28,418 nucleotides of DNA from an uncultured Gemmatimonadota bacterium. Lineage in GTDB: Bacteria; Gemmatimonadota; Gemmatimonadetes; Gemmatimonadales; Gemmatimonadaceae. This document shows, piece by piece, positions 7,632 to 15,504 of this stretch. Location: positions 1 to 28,418 of the forward strand of contig CAMLDY010000026.1 of NCBI GenBank assembly GCA_946478895.1, written 5' to 3'. Made by a program: the position numbers and the translations under genes. Each line of letters opens with the position of its first letter. Position 1 is the first letter of the stretch. The notes below the pieces were generated by a model, which was given only the letters and a program-made list of their open reading frames with translations, was not told where the DNA came from and ran no database searches.

Positions 7632-8084
7632 TCAGGCAAAAACGAAAGTGCGGTTCCTGATTCGTTGTTCGGCAACGGCCTTGGCCACATCGGCAGTCGA
7701 GACGATGCCAAGCAGCACATCGCCCATCATCACCACCACCCGGTGGATCTGCTTTCTTCCCATCAGCAGCGCCGCTTCTTCGATGCTGCAGTCCGGCGGC
7801 AGCGATTCGACCTGACGGGTCATCACGTCCGCAACGGTTACATCCTCGAGAGGCGCGGCGCGCGCCCGCCGGCCGCGGAACGCCAGGCCGCGGGTTGGAC
7901 TCTGCAAGTCGGCGAAGAATGCCAGCAGGTCCGTCGCTGAGAAAACCCCAACGACTTTTCCGCCGTCGACTACGGGCGCGCCGCTGACGTGGTTTTCAGT
8001 CAATAGCGCCAGAGCGTCCGTCAACGGCATGTCGGGCGTCGCCGTCAGCACGTTCCGGGTCATTACGTCCCTGATCCTGAGCAT
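7632..8084 (-). CDS. CBS-pair domain protein
   Basis: A 150-residue soluble protein consisting of two CBS motifs. The first (about 7-60) has VMTRNVLTATPDMPLTDALALL and GAPVVDGGKVVGVFSATDLL; the second (about 80-140) has VADVMTRQVESLPPDCSIEEAALLM and HRVVVMMGDVLLGIVSTADV. Such stand-alone pairs bind adenine nucleotides and act as energy or redox sensors; the mycobacterial hypoxic response protein Hrp1 has the same architecture. The ATG at 8084 has GGAGGAAC just upstream. The linker between motifs is Arg-rich (FRGRRARAAP). A small ORF starting at 8271 overlaps its first 89 nt in another frame and would be translated first. Confidence 0.9.
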   Translation of the reverse strand: MLRIRDVMTRNVLTATPDMPLTDALALLTENHVSGAPVVDGGKVVGVFSATDLLAFFADLQSPTRGLAFRGRRARAAPLEDVTVADVMTRQVESLPPDCSIEEAALLMGRKQIHRVVVMMGDVLLGIVSTADVAKAVAEQRIRNRTFVFA

Positions 8085-8271
8085 CGTTCCTCCGGAGTTC
8101 GTCTCTGCGAAAAGATCTAGACTGCGATTGGGTGGGCCTTTCCTGGAGCCAGGTCGTCGCGCGCCTTCTCGGTGGGTAGACGACGCCGCGCAGAGCGGCG
8201 AGGATCTCATCTTCAGCGAGCTCGGCCGGCGATCGGTGCGAGTGACGGGGCGGACTTTCGTAGTATCCCAT
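7996..8271 (-). CDS. Small conserved ORF, HSHRSPAE family copy 1
   Basis: An open frame of 91 codons from ATG 8271 (an ATG at 8286 is also in frame). Residues 10-29 read HSHRSPAELAEDEILAALRG and match the ORF at 17826-18038 in 18 of 20 positions, while 15 of the 20 codons differ only synonymously, including Ser codons of both families. This is the signature of selection on protein, so I call it coding despite its size. After about residue 30 the two copies diverge, and this one runs 89 nt into the CBS gene in a different frame, so its C-terminus may be poorly constrained. No good ribosome site is seen. It begins 53 nt from palindrome site D. No known domain. Confidence 0.7.
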   Translation of the reverse strand: MGYYESPPRHSHRSPAELAEDEILAALRGVVYPPRRRATTWLQERPTQSQSRSFRRDELRRNDAQDQGRNDPERADGDARHAVDGRSGAID

Positions 8272-8323
8272 GGACGCAAGGTGCACGGAGTCGCGGGTTC
8301 CGTCCGTCGGAGATGCGCTGGTT

Positions 8324-8343
8324 TTTTGTGGGAGTTTTCCTCA
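8324..8343 (+). promoter_or_regulatory. Recurrent palindrome, site D
   Basis: TTTTGTGGGAGTTTTCCTCA lies between the divergent CBS unit and the DUF3108-like gene, 53 nt before the small ORF ATG (8271) and 96 nt before the ATG at 8439. A further element GTAAGGCTTTCGCC (8345-8358) resembles the nosZ upstream element. Confidence 0.6.
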
Positions 8344-8438
8344 CGTAAGGCTTTCGCCGGTCCTTCATGGTGCATCTGCCGACGTGAATTACGGCAGTTC
8401 CCGACGCCGGACACCGGCGATGGAGGCCAGATTGATCC

Positions 8439-9248
8439 ATGCATTTGCATCCATCTCTTCGGTTCCCCAGCAGCCCGGACTTGCCCACGCGCTCGATCGC
8501 GCGGCTGGCGGTGCTTGGCGTATTTCCGTTGCTCCTCGCGGGATTCACGGCGGGTCAGGCAGGGCTCGGAGCGGCGCTGCCGTTTCGATTCGGAGAGCGA
8601 CTCGAATATCGGGTCACCCTTGCTAACGGCAGCAAAGTGGGGACGGCGGCCATGTGGGTAGAGGGGCCGGTAGATGTTCGTGGCTCGGAGGCGATGCTGT
8701 TCCGCTTCGACTCGCGAATTCGCTACATGCTCGTTCCCGGCAGGAGCTTCAGCTCATCGTGGTTCGATCCCGCTCGCGGGGCATCGCTGCGTTTCAGCAA
8801 GCAGGAGCGCAATCCACTATCGCGTCACGACGAATCCTTCGAGCTCTACCCCGAAACAAAGAGCTGGAAATCGGCAGATGGGGACAGCGGCAGCAGCGTC
8901 ACGAGCGCACCGCTCGACGAGCTGTCGTTCATGTACTTCATTCGGACCCTGGCATTGACGCCTGGAACGGTCTACAGCTTCGACCGCCACTTCGACCCAG
9001 CAAGAAATCCCGTCAGGGTCAGCGTGGTGCGGCGCGAGGTCATACCGACTCCGCTGGGTGAGCTCCACGTGGTGCGCGTCGACATGAAGGTTCGGGACCC
9101 ACGGCACTACGAGGGAGAAGGTATCATTCGTATTCATCTCAGTGACGACGCATGCAAGGTCCCGGTGAGAATCGAGAGCACCATGCCGATCATCGGCACG
9201 GCCATACTCACGATCACGGCGGCGCACAGTCCCTGCCCCATCCGCTGA
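8439..9248 (+). CDS. Exported DUF3108-like protein
   Basis: A 269-residue protein with an N-terminal hydrophobic export segment (about 22-42) following an Arg-containing region. The rest looks like a DUF3108 beta-rich periplasmic domain: FRFGERLEYRVTLANGSKVGTAAMWVEG near the start, RFDSRIRYMLVP, a D/E-rich middle and LGELHVVRVDMKVRDP followed by VPVRIESTMPIIGTAILTI. Members are periplasmic proteins of unknown function. The ATG at 8439 has only a distant GGAGG, so the start is not certain. Its last 97 nt overlap the CopB ATPase frame, indicating co-transcription with the pump. Confidence 0.75.
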   Translation: MHLHPSLRFPSSPDLPTRSIARLAVLGVFPLLLAGFTAGQAGLGAALPFRFGERLEYRVTLANGSKVGTAAMWVEGPVDVRGSEAMLFRFDSRIRYMLVPGRSFSSSWFDPARGASLRFSKQERNPLSRHDESFELYPETKSWKSADGDSGSSVTSAPLDELSFMYFIRTLALTPGTVYSFDRHFDPARNPVRVSVVRREVIPTPLGELHVVRVDMKVRDPRHYEGEGIIRIHLSDDACKVPVRIESTMPIIGTAILTITAAHSPCPIR

Positions 9249-11263
9249 GCGTCGCGCACCCGGACGCGCACGCGGGCCACGAAGAGCACGGCAGTCACGA
9301 CCGGCACGCCGGTCATAGTGTCGCGATGTTTCGCGACAAATTCTGGGGATCGCTGGCACTGACCGTTCCGACCGTCGTGTGGTCACCGATGGTCCAGCAA
9401 TGGCTCGGCTACCGCGCGCCGGAATTCCCAGGATCAACGATGTTGCCCGCGATCTTCGGAACGATCCTCTTCTTCTACGGCGGACTGGTTTTCCTGCGCG
9501 GGGCTGCCGCCGAGCTCAAGGATCGCCGGCCGGGAATGATGACGCTGATCTCGCTGGCGATCACCGTCGCGTTCGCATTCAGTTTCGCCGTCACACTAGG
9601 CGCCGCGGGAATGGATCTGTGGTGGGAGCTCGCCACGCTCATCACCATCATGATCCTCGGGCACTGGATCGAGATGCGATCGATCTCCCAGGCAAGTGGC
9701 GCGCTCTCGGAGCTGGCGAAGCTTGTGCCGGACACGGCCGAGCGGGTGACCGACGAGGGCATCGCGGCAGTGCCGGTCGCCGAGCTGCGGGACGGAGATG
9801 TGATTCTGGTGAGACCGGGCGCGGGCATTCCCGCCGACGGTCGCGTCGTCGATGGCGCCAGCGAAGTCAACGAGTCCGTGATTACCGGCGAATCACGACC
9901 GGTTCCGAAGAAGTCAGGCGACAAAGTCATCGCCGGAACGATCAACGGCGCTGGATCGCTGCGCGTCGAAGTCACCGGAACGGGGGAGCGCACGACTCTT
10001 GGTGGTATCATGCGGCTCGTCGCCCAGGCGCAGAGCTCGCGATCGCGCGCGCAGGCGCTCGCCGACCGCGCCGCGTTTTACCTGACCGTGATCGCGATCG
10101 TGGCGGCTGTCATAACTCTGGTGGCCTGGCTGCTCGCCGGAGCGACGGCGGCGTTCGCCGTCGAGCGCGTCGTCACAGTGCTGGTGATTGCCTGCCCCCA
10201 CGCGCTCGGTCTCGCCATTCCGTTAGTGGTCGCGATCTCCACTACCCTCGGCGCGCGGTCGGGGCTGCTGGTGCGCGACCGGCGTGGGCTCGAGGAAGCG
10301 CGCAATCTCGACACGATCTTCTTCGACAAGACCGGAACACTGACCCGCGGCGAGTTCCGCGTCGTCGACATCACCCCGGCGGGATCTCTCTCGGCGACTG
10401 ACGCTTTGCGCCTCGCGGCGGCTGTCGAGCGCGATTCCGAGCATTCGATCGCACAGGGGGTCGTAAAGAGTGCCGCGGAACGCGGCATCGCCGCACCACC
10501 GGCTACCGGTTTTCGCGCCATTCCCGGTCACGGCGTTGAAGCTCAGGTCGAGGGACGGCATCTGCTCGTCGGAGGGCCGGCGCTGATTCGACAAAACGCC
10601 GTGACATTGGAGCCGAGCCTCCGCGAGGCAATGGCGCGCGCCGTCGAGCGAGCGCAGAGTGCGATCGTTCTCGTCGAAGGCAAGACTGCGCTGGCGGTGC
10701 TCGCGGTTTCGGATGCGATCCGTGAAGAGTCCGCGGAAGCGGTTCGTCGGCTGCACGAGCAGGGCATCGAGGTGGCGATGATGACCGGCGATTCCAGGGC
10801 AGTCGCGGACGCCGTTGCCGCCGAGCTCTCCATCGACCGCGTTCTCTCGGAAGTGCTGCCGGACCAGAAAGCGTCGAGAATCGAAGAAGCGCGGCGTCAG
10901 GGCAAGCGTGTCGGAATGGTCGGCGACGGCGTCAACGACGCGCCCGCACTGGTGACCGCCGATGTCGGGATCGCGATCGGGGCCGGGACCGACGTCGCCG
11001 TCGAAGCCGGTGACGTCGTCCTTATCAGAAGCGACCCGCGCGACGTGCCGCGCATCATCGCGCTCAGCAAGGCGACGTATCGCAAGATGATTCAGAATCT
11101 CTGGTGGGCGGCTGGCTACAACATCGTCGCGATCCCGCTCGCCGCGGGCGCACTGGCAAAATGGGGAATCGTGCTGAATCCCGCTGTTGGCGCGATCCTG
11201 ATGTCGATGAGCACGGTCATCGTGGCGGTCAACGCGCAGCTGTTGCGGCGATCGCACCTGTAG
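9152..11263 (+). CDS. copB: CopB-type copper-translocating P-type ATPase (P1B-3)
   Basis: A 703-residue inner-membrane pump. The first 55 residues hold 15 His, a cytoplasmic metal-binding tail typical of CopB instead of a Cys-x2-Cys HMA domain. Core motifs are complete: TGES in the actuator domain, the metal-site CPH in TM6 (Cys348), the phosphorylated DKTGT (Asp392), GDGVNDAP, then NLWWAAGYNIVAIP in TM7 and the P-x6-MSMST-x5-N pattern in TM8. This set defines the P1B-3 class, assigned to Cu(I)/Cu(II) and possibly Ag export. The ATG at 9152 lies inside the preceding gene; the next in-frame ATG (9326) would delete the His-rich tail. With copper enzymes on both sides, a role in copper balance is likely. 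Confidence 0.93.
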   Translation: MQGPGENREHHADHRHGHTHDHGGAQSLPHPLSVAHPDAHAGHEEHGSHDRHAGHSVAMFRDKFWGSLALTVPTVVWSPMVQQWLGYRAPEFPGSTMLPAIFGTILFFYGGLVFLRGAAAELKDRRPGMMTLISLAITVAFAFSFAVTLGAAGMDLWWELATLITIMILGHWIEMRSISQASGALSELAKLVPDTAERVTDEGIAAVPVAELRDGDVILVRPGAGIPADGRVVDGASEVNESVITGESRPVPKKSGDKVIAGTINGAGSLRVEVTGTGERTTLGGIMRLVAQAQSSRSRAQALADRAAFYLTVIAIVAAVITLVAWLLAGATAAFAVERVVTVLVIACPHALGLAIPLVVAISTTLGARSGLLVRDRRGLEEARNLDTIFFDKTGTLTRGEFRVVDITPAGSLSATDALRLAAAVERDSEHSIAQGVVKSAAERGIAAPPATGFRAIPGHGVEAQVEGRHLLVGGPALIRQNAVTLEPSLREAMARAVERAQSAIVLVEGKTALAVLAVSDAIREESAEAVRRLHEQGIEVAMMTGDSRAVADAVAAELSIDRVLSEVLPDQKASRIEEARRQGKRVGMVGDGVNDAPALVTADVGIAIGAGTDVAVEAGDVVLIRSDPRDVPRIIALSKATYRKMIQNLWWAAGYNIVAIPLAAGALAKWGIVLNPAVGAILMSMSTVIVAVNAQLLRRSHL

Positions 11264-11307
11264 CCGGAGCCCCGGGCGCGTCGTGCTCTTCGTGTGCCGC
11301 GTCGAAA

Positions 11308-11327
11308 CAGGGAAACTCTGACAAAAA
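11308..11327 (-). promoter_or_regulatory. Recurrent palindrome, site E
   Basis: The minus strand reads TTTTTGTCAGAGTTTCCCTG. It ends 98 nt before the USP2 ATG. Read toward the gene, bases to about 11346 also match the sequence beyond site D (ACAAAAAA, CAGCGC, CTCC, ACG), so similarity spans about 40 nt. Confidence 0.6.
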
Positions 11328-11424
11328 ATCAGCGCTCCTCCTACGCAGAAGCTTGGCAGCGACGCCGAGATTCCCGGATCGAAGGTTCTGCGCAATTCGA
11401 CGTGCGACAAATCTGGAGGTTCGT

Positions 11425-12465
11425 ATGTACAGGGTCATCATGGTGCCGACGGACGGCACGGGCTTCGACCGCGAGGCGATCCGGGTCGCATTGAGAATCG
11501 CGGAAAGAACCGAAGCGAAGGTCAAGCTGGTGCGGGTGCTTGGAACCGGATCTTTCCTCGCGGTCGCGGTGGCAGCGGAAGGCACGGCCGTCGCCACGGA
11601 GATCGTTCGCAGTGAGAGGGATCGTGCGCTGGGAGAGCTCTACGCGCTTGCCGCCGAATGCCGCGCTCTTTCGAATGTCGACATCGGTGTGGATCTCCAC
11701 GCCGGACCGGTCACGGATGTCCTCGAGGATTACGCCAGGCGGCACGAGGTGGACCTCATCGTGATCAGCACCCATGGCCGTAGCGGCCTGGCCAGAATGT
11801 CCCTCGGAAGTGTGACTGATTCGCTCATTCGTCACACGTCCATTCCGGTCCTGGTGGTGAAGCCACCAACCAGCTACCTCAACCCGCAGGCAGGCAAGGC
11901 CTTCACGCACGTCGTGGTTCCGCTCGACGGATCCAGTCTGGCCGAGCAGATCCTTCCACCAATCGTATCGCTTGCCAGCGTGGAAGGGGCGGACATGACC
12001 CTGCTGCACGTGATCAGAGCGCAGCCACCGGCCCCGAGGGAGATTACCAGTTCCGGGCCGGCGTGGTGGGAGAAGGACATCAAGTCTGCTCAGAGCTATT
12101 TGGAGCGCGTATCACGCCAGCTCCGCCGCCGCGCGGGCTTGCGGGTGGACACGGACATCGTGGTCAGCCAGAGCGTCCCGGGCGCGATCAGTGACTTCGC
12201 GGCAAGAGAAAAGATCGACCTGATCGCAATCGCGACCCACGGGCGCGGCGGTCTCGCGCGGATGCTGCGTGGCAGCGTCGCCGATGCCGTGCTGCACCAG
12301 GCAAACATCTCGATGCTCGTGCTCAGGCCCGACAACGTCCTCGCCAGCGAAGCGACACTCGAGAACAACGATGTCTTGTTCGGATCCTGGAGGAGCGTCG
12401 AGCTCCTGCCAGTCTCGGTTCAGCGGCCGGCCGTCGTGCTGAATTCCCCCACAGGAAATCAGTGA
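11425..12465 (+). CDS. Universal stress protein, tandem UspA domains (USP2)
   Basis: A 346-residue cytoplasmic protein with two UspA domains (about 1-150 and 160-305) and a 40-residue C-terminal extension of no known fold. Both nucleotide loops look canonical: STHGRSGLARMSLGS and ATHGRGGLARMLRGS fit the G-x2-G-x9-G-S region apart from Ser or Ala at the first Gly. The domain starts VIMVPTDGTGFDREA and VVVPLDGSSLAEQIL are typical ATP-binding USP strands. The ATG at 11425 follows CTGGAGG at good spacing; the open frame extends 107 codons further up but overlaps CopB. Palindrome site E lies 98 nt upstream, so it probably has its own promoter. USP3, next downstream, is a close paralogue. Confidence 0.94.
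   Translation: MYRVIMVPTDGTGFDREAIRVALRIAERTEAKVKLVRVLGTGSFLAVAVAAEGTAVATEIVRSERDRALGELYALAAECRALSNVDIGVDLHAGPVTDVLEDYARRHEVDLIVISTHGRSGLARMSLGSVTDSLIRHTSIPVLVVKPPTSYLNPQAGKAFTHVVVPLDGSSLAEQILPPIVSLASVEGADMTLLHVIRAQPPAPREITSSGPAWWEKDIKSAQSYLERVSRQLRRRAGLRVDTDIVVSQSVPGAISDFAAREKIDLIAIATHGRGGLARMLRGSVADAVLHQANISMLVLRPDNVLASEATLENNDVLFGSWRSVELLPVSVQRPAVVLNSPTGNQ
12441..12460 (-). promoter_or_regulatory. Recurrent palindrome, site F
   Basis: The minus strand reads GATTTCCTGTGGGGGAATTC, aligned as TGTGGGGGAATTC with sites C and H. It lies inside the last codons of USP2 and ends 96 nt before the USP3 ATG, nearly the same spacing as site E to USP2. Confidence 0.45.
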
Positions 12466-12555
12466 TTGACTGACAGAGAGCGACCGCCATCGGCGCAAGA
12501 TTGTGCAAGAGCGGGAGGGATTGCGTTCCCGGCCGATTTCGACAATGGAGGCTCA

Positions 12556-13536
12556 ATGTACAAGAACATCATGGTCCCAACGGATGGGTCTGGCTTCGAC
12601 CGTGAAGCAATCCTGGTCGCGTTGCGGGTTGCGGAGCGGTGCGACGCGAAGGTGCGCCTGGTACGCGTGGTATCGACAGGCGCGTACTTCGGCATGGCTG
12701 CGTCACCGGACGCGGTGATGTTCACGCCCGAGATGCTGCGCGCCGAGCAGGACGCCGCGCTCTCCGAGCTTTATGCCCTGGCGGCGGAGTGCCGCTCTCT
12801 CAGCGATGTCGATGTGACTGCGGATCTTGAGCTCGGGCCAGTCGCCGATGTGCTCGCCGGCTACGCCCGCAGGAACGAGATCGATCTGATCGTCATCAGC
12901 AGTCACGGACGGCGCGGAATCGCGAGGCTGTCGCTGGGGAGCATCACGGATTCGTTGATTAGAGGCACTACGATCCCCGTGCTCGTCGTCAAGCCAAGGG
13001 CCACCTACCTTACTCCCGAGGCGACCAAGGAATTTCACCACATCGTGGTACCGCTCGATGGGTCGGCGCTGGCGGAACAGATACTGGCGAGGGTGATCCC
13101 GCTCGCAAAGATGGAAGAGGCCGAGGTAACGCTGCTCCACGTGCTGGCGCCCTCCGAGGATGCTTACGAGAACGATGAGCAGCGCCGACTTCCCTGGTGG
13201 GAGAAAAAGGTTGCCGGCGCAAAGGCGTACCTGACGCGCCGCGCGGCGGAAGTCCGCGCCGAGGGCGTGCCCGCGACGATCGAGGTCGTGATCGGGGAGC
13301 TGATTCCGGCGACCATCACTGATTACGCGCGGCGAGTGGGCGCTGACCTGATTGCGATTGCCACTCACGGGCGCGGCGGATTTTCGCGAGTGATTCACGG
13401 CAGCGTTGCCGATGGCGTCACGAAGTCGGCGATGAGCTCGATCCTCGTCTTTCACCCCGATAAAACGGCGACCGACGCGAGACTCGAGGATGAGCGCGGA
13501 GCGCGCACTCGCCAGGAAGCAACGCTTCCGGCGTAG
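12556..13536 (+). CDS. Universal stress protein, tandem UspA domains (USP3)
   Basis: A 326-residue paralogue of USP2, sharing the opening (VPTDGSGFDREAILVALRVAER), the middle LYALAAECRSLSDVDV block and the second-domain start VVPLDGSALAEQIL. Nucleotide loops are SSHGRRGIARLSLGS and ATHGRGGFSRVIHGS. It lacks the long C-terminal tail of USP2. The ATG at 12556 follows TGGAGG at good spacing and lies 90 nt past the USP2 stop, so both read-through from USP2 and a separate promoter (site F) are possible. The pair looks like a local duplication. It ends at a symmetric hairpin facing the CPL-type ATPase gene. Confidence 0.94.
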   Translation: MYKNIMVPTDGSGFDREAILVALRVAERCDAKVRLVRVVSTGAYFGMAASPDAVMFTPEMLRAEQDAALSELYALAAECRSLSDVDVTADLELGPVADVLAGYARRNEIDLIVISSHGRRGIARLSLGSITDSLIRGTTIPVLVVKPRATYLTPEATKEFHHIVVPLDGSALAEQILARVIPLAKMEEAEVTLLHVLAPSEDAYENDEQRRLPWWEKKVAGAKAYLTRRAAEVRAEGVPATIEVVIGELIPATITDYARRVGADLIAIATHGRGGFSRVIHGSVADGVTKSAMSSILVFHPDKTATDARLEDERGARTRQEATLPA

Positions 13537-13546
13537 TTCACCGAAC

Positions 13547-13576
13547 AACCTTGCGCATCATTTGGTGCGCAAGGTT
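13547..13576. terminator. Bidirectional hairpin terminator
   Basis: AACCTTGCGCA and TGCGCAAGGTT form a perfect 11-bp stem with an 8-nt loop between the converging USP3 and ATPase genes; it reaches the ATPase stop codon. Position and symmetry suggest it stops both transcripts. Confidence 0.75.
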
Positions 13577-15504
13577 CACGCGAGTACCTGCGCGGTTTGT
13601 GGCCAGCTCGCCCGCAGCGCGTTCAGTATGACGGCCACGTCGATGCCTTCCTGCAGCAATGCGCCGACAGTCGGCTCGATGTAGCCGAACGCCGCGAATA
13701 CCATCGCAACCGCGCTCAACCCAAGACCGACGACGATGCTCTGGCGCGCGATCCTCATAGTGCGCCTGCTGATCGATACGGCTTCGCCGACCCTGCTCAG
13801 ATCGTCGACAAGGATTACGACATCAGCCGCTTCAGACGTGACCCCGCCTCCGTGACCAGCCATCGCAATTCCCACGTCGGCGGCCGTGAGGGCGGGGGCA
13901 TCGTTCGTTCCATCTCCAACCATCAATACGACGTCGCCGCCGGCGCGGTACCGTGAAATCAGCGCCGCCTTATCACCGGGCAACAGCTCACCATGGATCT
14001 CGCCCATGCCGGCGAGCTCTCCAACGGCGCGGGCGTTGGCTTCGCGATCGCCCGACAGCAGCACGAGACGGGAAATGCCGAAATCGCGCAGCGCCCGCAG
14101 CAACACCCCCAATTCGGGACGAAGAGCATCCTCGTACTCGATGACGCCGGCCGGTCTGCCGTCGAGCAGGACATATGCTTTCAACCCGGCCTCGGAGGTC
14201 TCGAGCGGCGCGAACTGGTCGAGCGATCCGGTCGATTTCGTGGCGACAAATGCTCGGCTTCCAACGACGACGTCGGTGTGATCGAGCGCACCCGTCACGC
14301 CCTCGCCTGGCGATTCGCGATGCAGACGGGCCTCCGGAATTGATCCAAAGCGCCGCTCCGCCTCATCGACAACGACCCGCGCCAGCAGGTGGCTCGATCC
14401 GTACTCGACCGCCGCCGCGAAAGTCAGAATGGTTCGCTCGTCGAAACCGGGGAGCGCGACGACTCGCTTCACACTGGGCTTGCCGATCGTCAGCGTGCCC
14501 GTCTTGTCGAATACCGCGAGATTGACCTTGCTCAGGTACTCGAGCGCGCCGCCATGCCTCATGATGATCTTCTGGCGCGCGGCCCGGTTGATGCCGCCGA
14601 TGATCGCTACCGGAGTCGCCAGGATCAGCGGACATGGCGTGGCCACGACGAGGACGGCGAGAACGATTACCCACGACTGAGTGAAAGCGTAGGCGACGAC
14701 GCAAAGAAACAGGGTGAAGGGCGTAAACCAGACCGCGTACCGGTCCGCCAGGCGCTGCAGGGGTGCCTTCGAGGCTTGCGCGGATCGGACCAGCTCCACG
14801 ATGCGAGAGTACTGGCTCTCTGCGGCTCGCGCCGACGCTTTGATGCTGAGAACTCCGTGAGCATTCAGCGATCCGCTCATGACCTCGGTGCCAGCGATCG
14901 CCGGCACCGGAATCGCTTCGCCGGTAAGCTGCGAGACGTCGATCTCTGAAATCCCGCTCAGCACCTTGCCGTCGCATGGAATGAGCTCGCCGGGTCGGAC
15001 GAGAAAGCTGTCGCCGGGCTCGATCTCGTCGACCGGAACATCGACGAGTCCGCGCGCGGGGCTGAGTAGGTGGGCAATCCGGGGTGCGTTCTTCTCGAGC
15101 TCACTGACGGCAGCCGATGCGCGCCGCTCGGCAAACTTCTCGAGGGCTTCCCCACCCGTTTGCATCAAGACTATGACGAGGCCGGCAAATGGCTCGACGA
15201 TTACCGCGGCAGTGACGATGGACAGGCTCGCTACGACATCCGCGGCGAACTTGCCCTGCAGCATTCCCCGAACGGTCCGCCAAACGACGGGGAGCCCAGC
15301 TCCAATCAACCCGAGCTCCCACAAAACCGTGGCGTAGTGCCAGTCGCCCGATAGGTAGCCTGTGAAACTACCGGCAAGGATCATCGAGACGGCGAACGCC
15401 GGGACGTTGAGGTGCGAGCGGCTGGGGCCGTGCGCGAGGCCGCGCGCGGATGGCGGCCGCAGCGCGACACCGTCTCCCGGAGCGACCGCGAGTTGTGAGT
15501 TCAC
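13576..15504 (-). CDS. Heavy-metal P-type ATPase with CPL metal motif
   Basis: A 642-residue membrane pump of the P1B group. Present are the actuator LTGEAIPV, the membrane motif TPCPLILATP (Cys291), phosphorylation site DKTGTLT (Asp333), MVGDGTNDAPALTAADVGIAM and a final helix ending DVAVILNALRAS. The CPL triad differs from CPC (Cu, Zn/Cd), CPH (CopB) and SPC (Co/Fe) pumps, so the metal cannot be named. There is no N-terminal HMA or His-rich domain. The chosen start is the GTG at 15504, which overlaps the USP4 stop as GTGA with GGAG about 8 nt before it; upstream ATGs in this frame lie inside USP4. The overlap implies translational coupling to USP4. Confidence 0.88.
   Translation of the reverse strand: MNSQLAVAPGDGVALRPPSARGLAHGPSRSHLNVPAFAVSMILAGSFTGYLSGDWHYATVLWELGLIGAGLPVVWRTVRGMLQGKFAADVVASLSIVTAAVIVEPFAGLVIVLMQTGGEALEKFAERRASAAVSELEKNAPRIAHLLSPARGLVDVPVDEIEPGDSFLVRPGELIPCDGKVLSGISEIDVSQLTGEAIPVPAIAGTEVMSGSLNAHGVLSIKASARAAESQYSRIVELVRSAQASKAPLQRLADRYAVWFTPFTLFLCVVAYAFTQSWVIVLAVLVVATPCPLILATPVAIIGGINRAARQKIIMRHGGALEYLSKVNLAVFDKTGTLTIGKPSVKRVVALPGFDERTILTFAAAVEYGSSHLLARVVVDEAERRFGSIPEARLHRESPGEGVTGALDHTDVVVGSRAFVATKSTGSLDQFAPLETSEAGLKAYVLLDGRPAGVIEYEDALRPELGVLLRALRDFGISRLVLLSGDREANARAVGELAGMGEIHGELLPGDKAALISRYRAGGDVVLMVGDGTNDAPALTAADVGIAMAGHGGGVTSEAADVVILVDDLSRVGEAVSISRRTMRIARQSIVVGLGLSAVAMVFAAFGYIEPTVGALLQEGIDVAVILNALRASWPQTAQVLA

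Noticed and set aside
10223..11410. Minus-strand 395-codon ORF opposite the CopB gene
   Set aside because: No domain or ribosome site; the plus strand encodes all P-type ATPase motifs.
12501..12535. GGGATTGCGTTCCC in the USP2-USP3 gap as another regulatory copy
   Set aside because: Lacks the TTTTGT/ACAAAA side and overlaps the region needed for the USP3 leader; likely chance.
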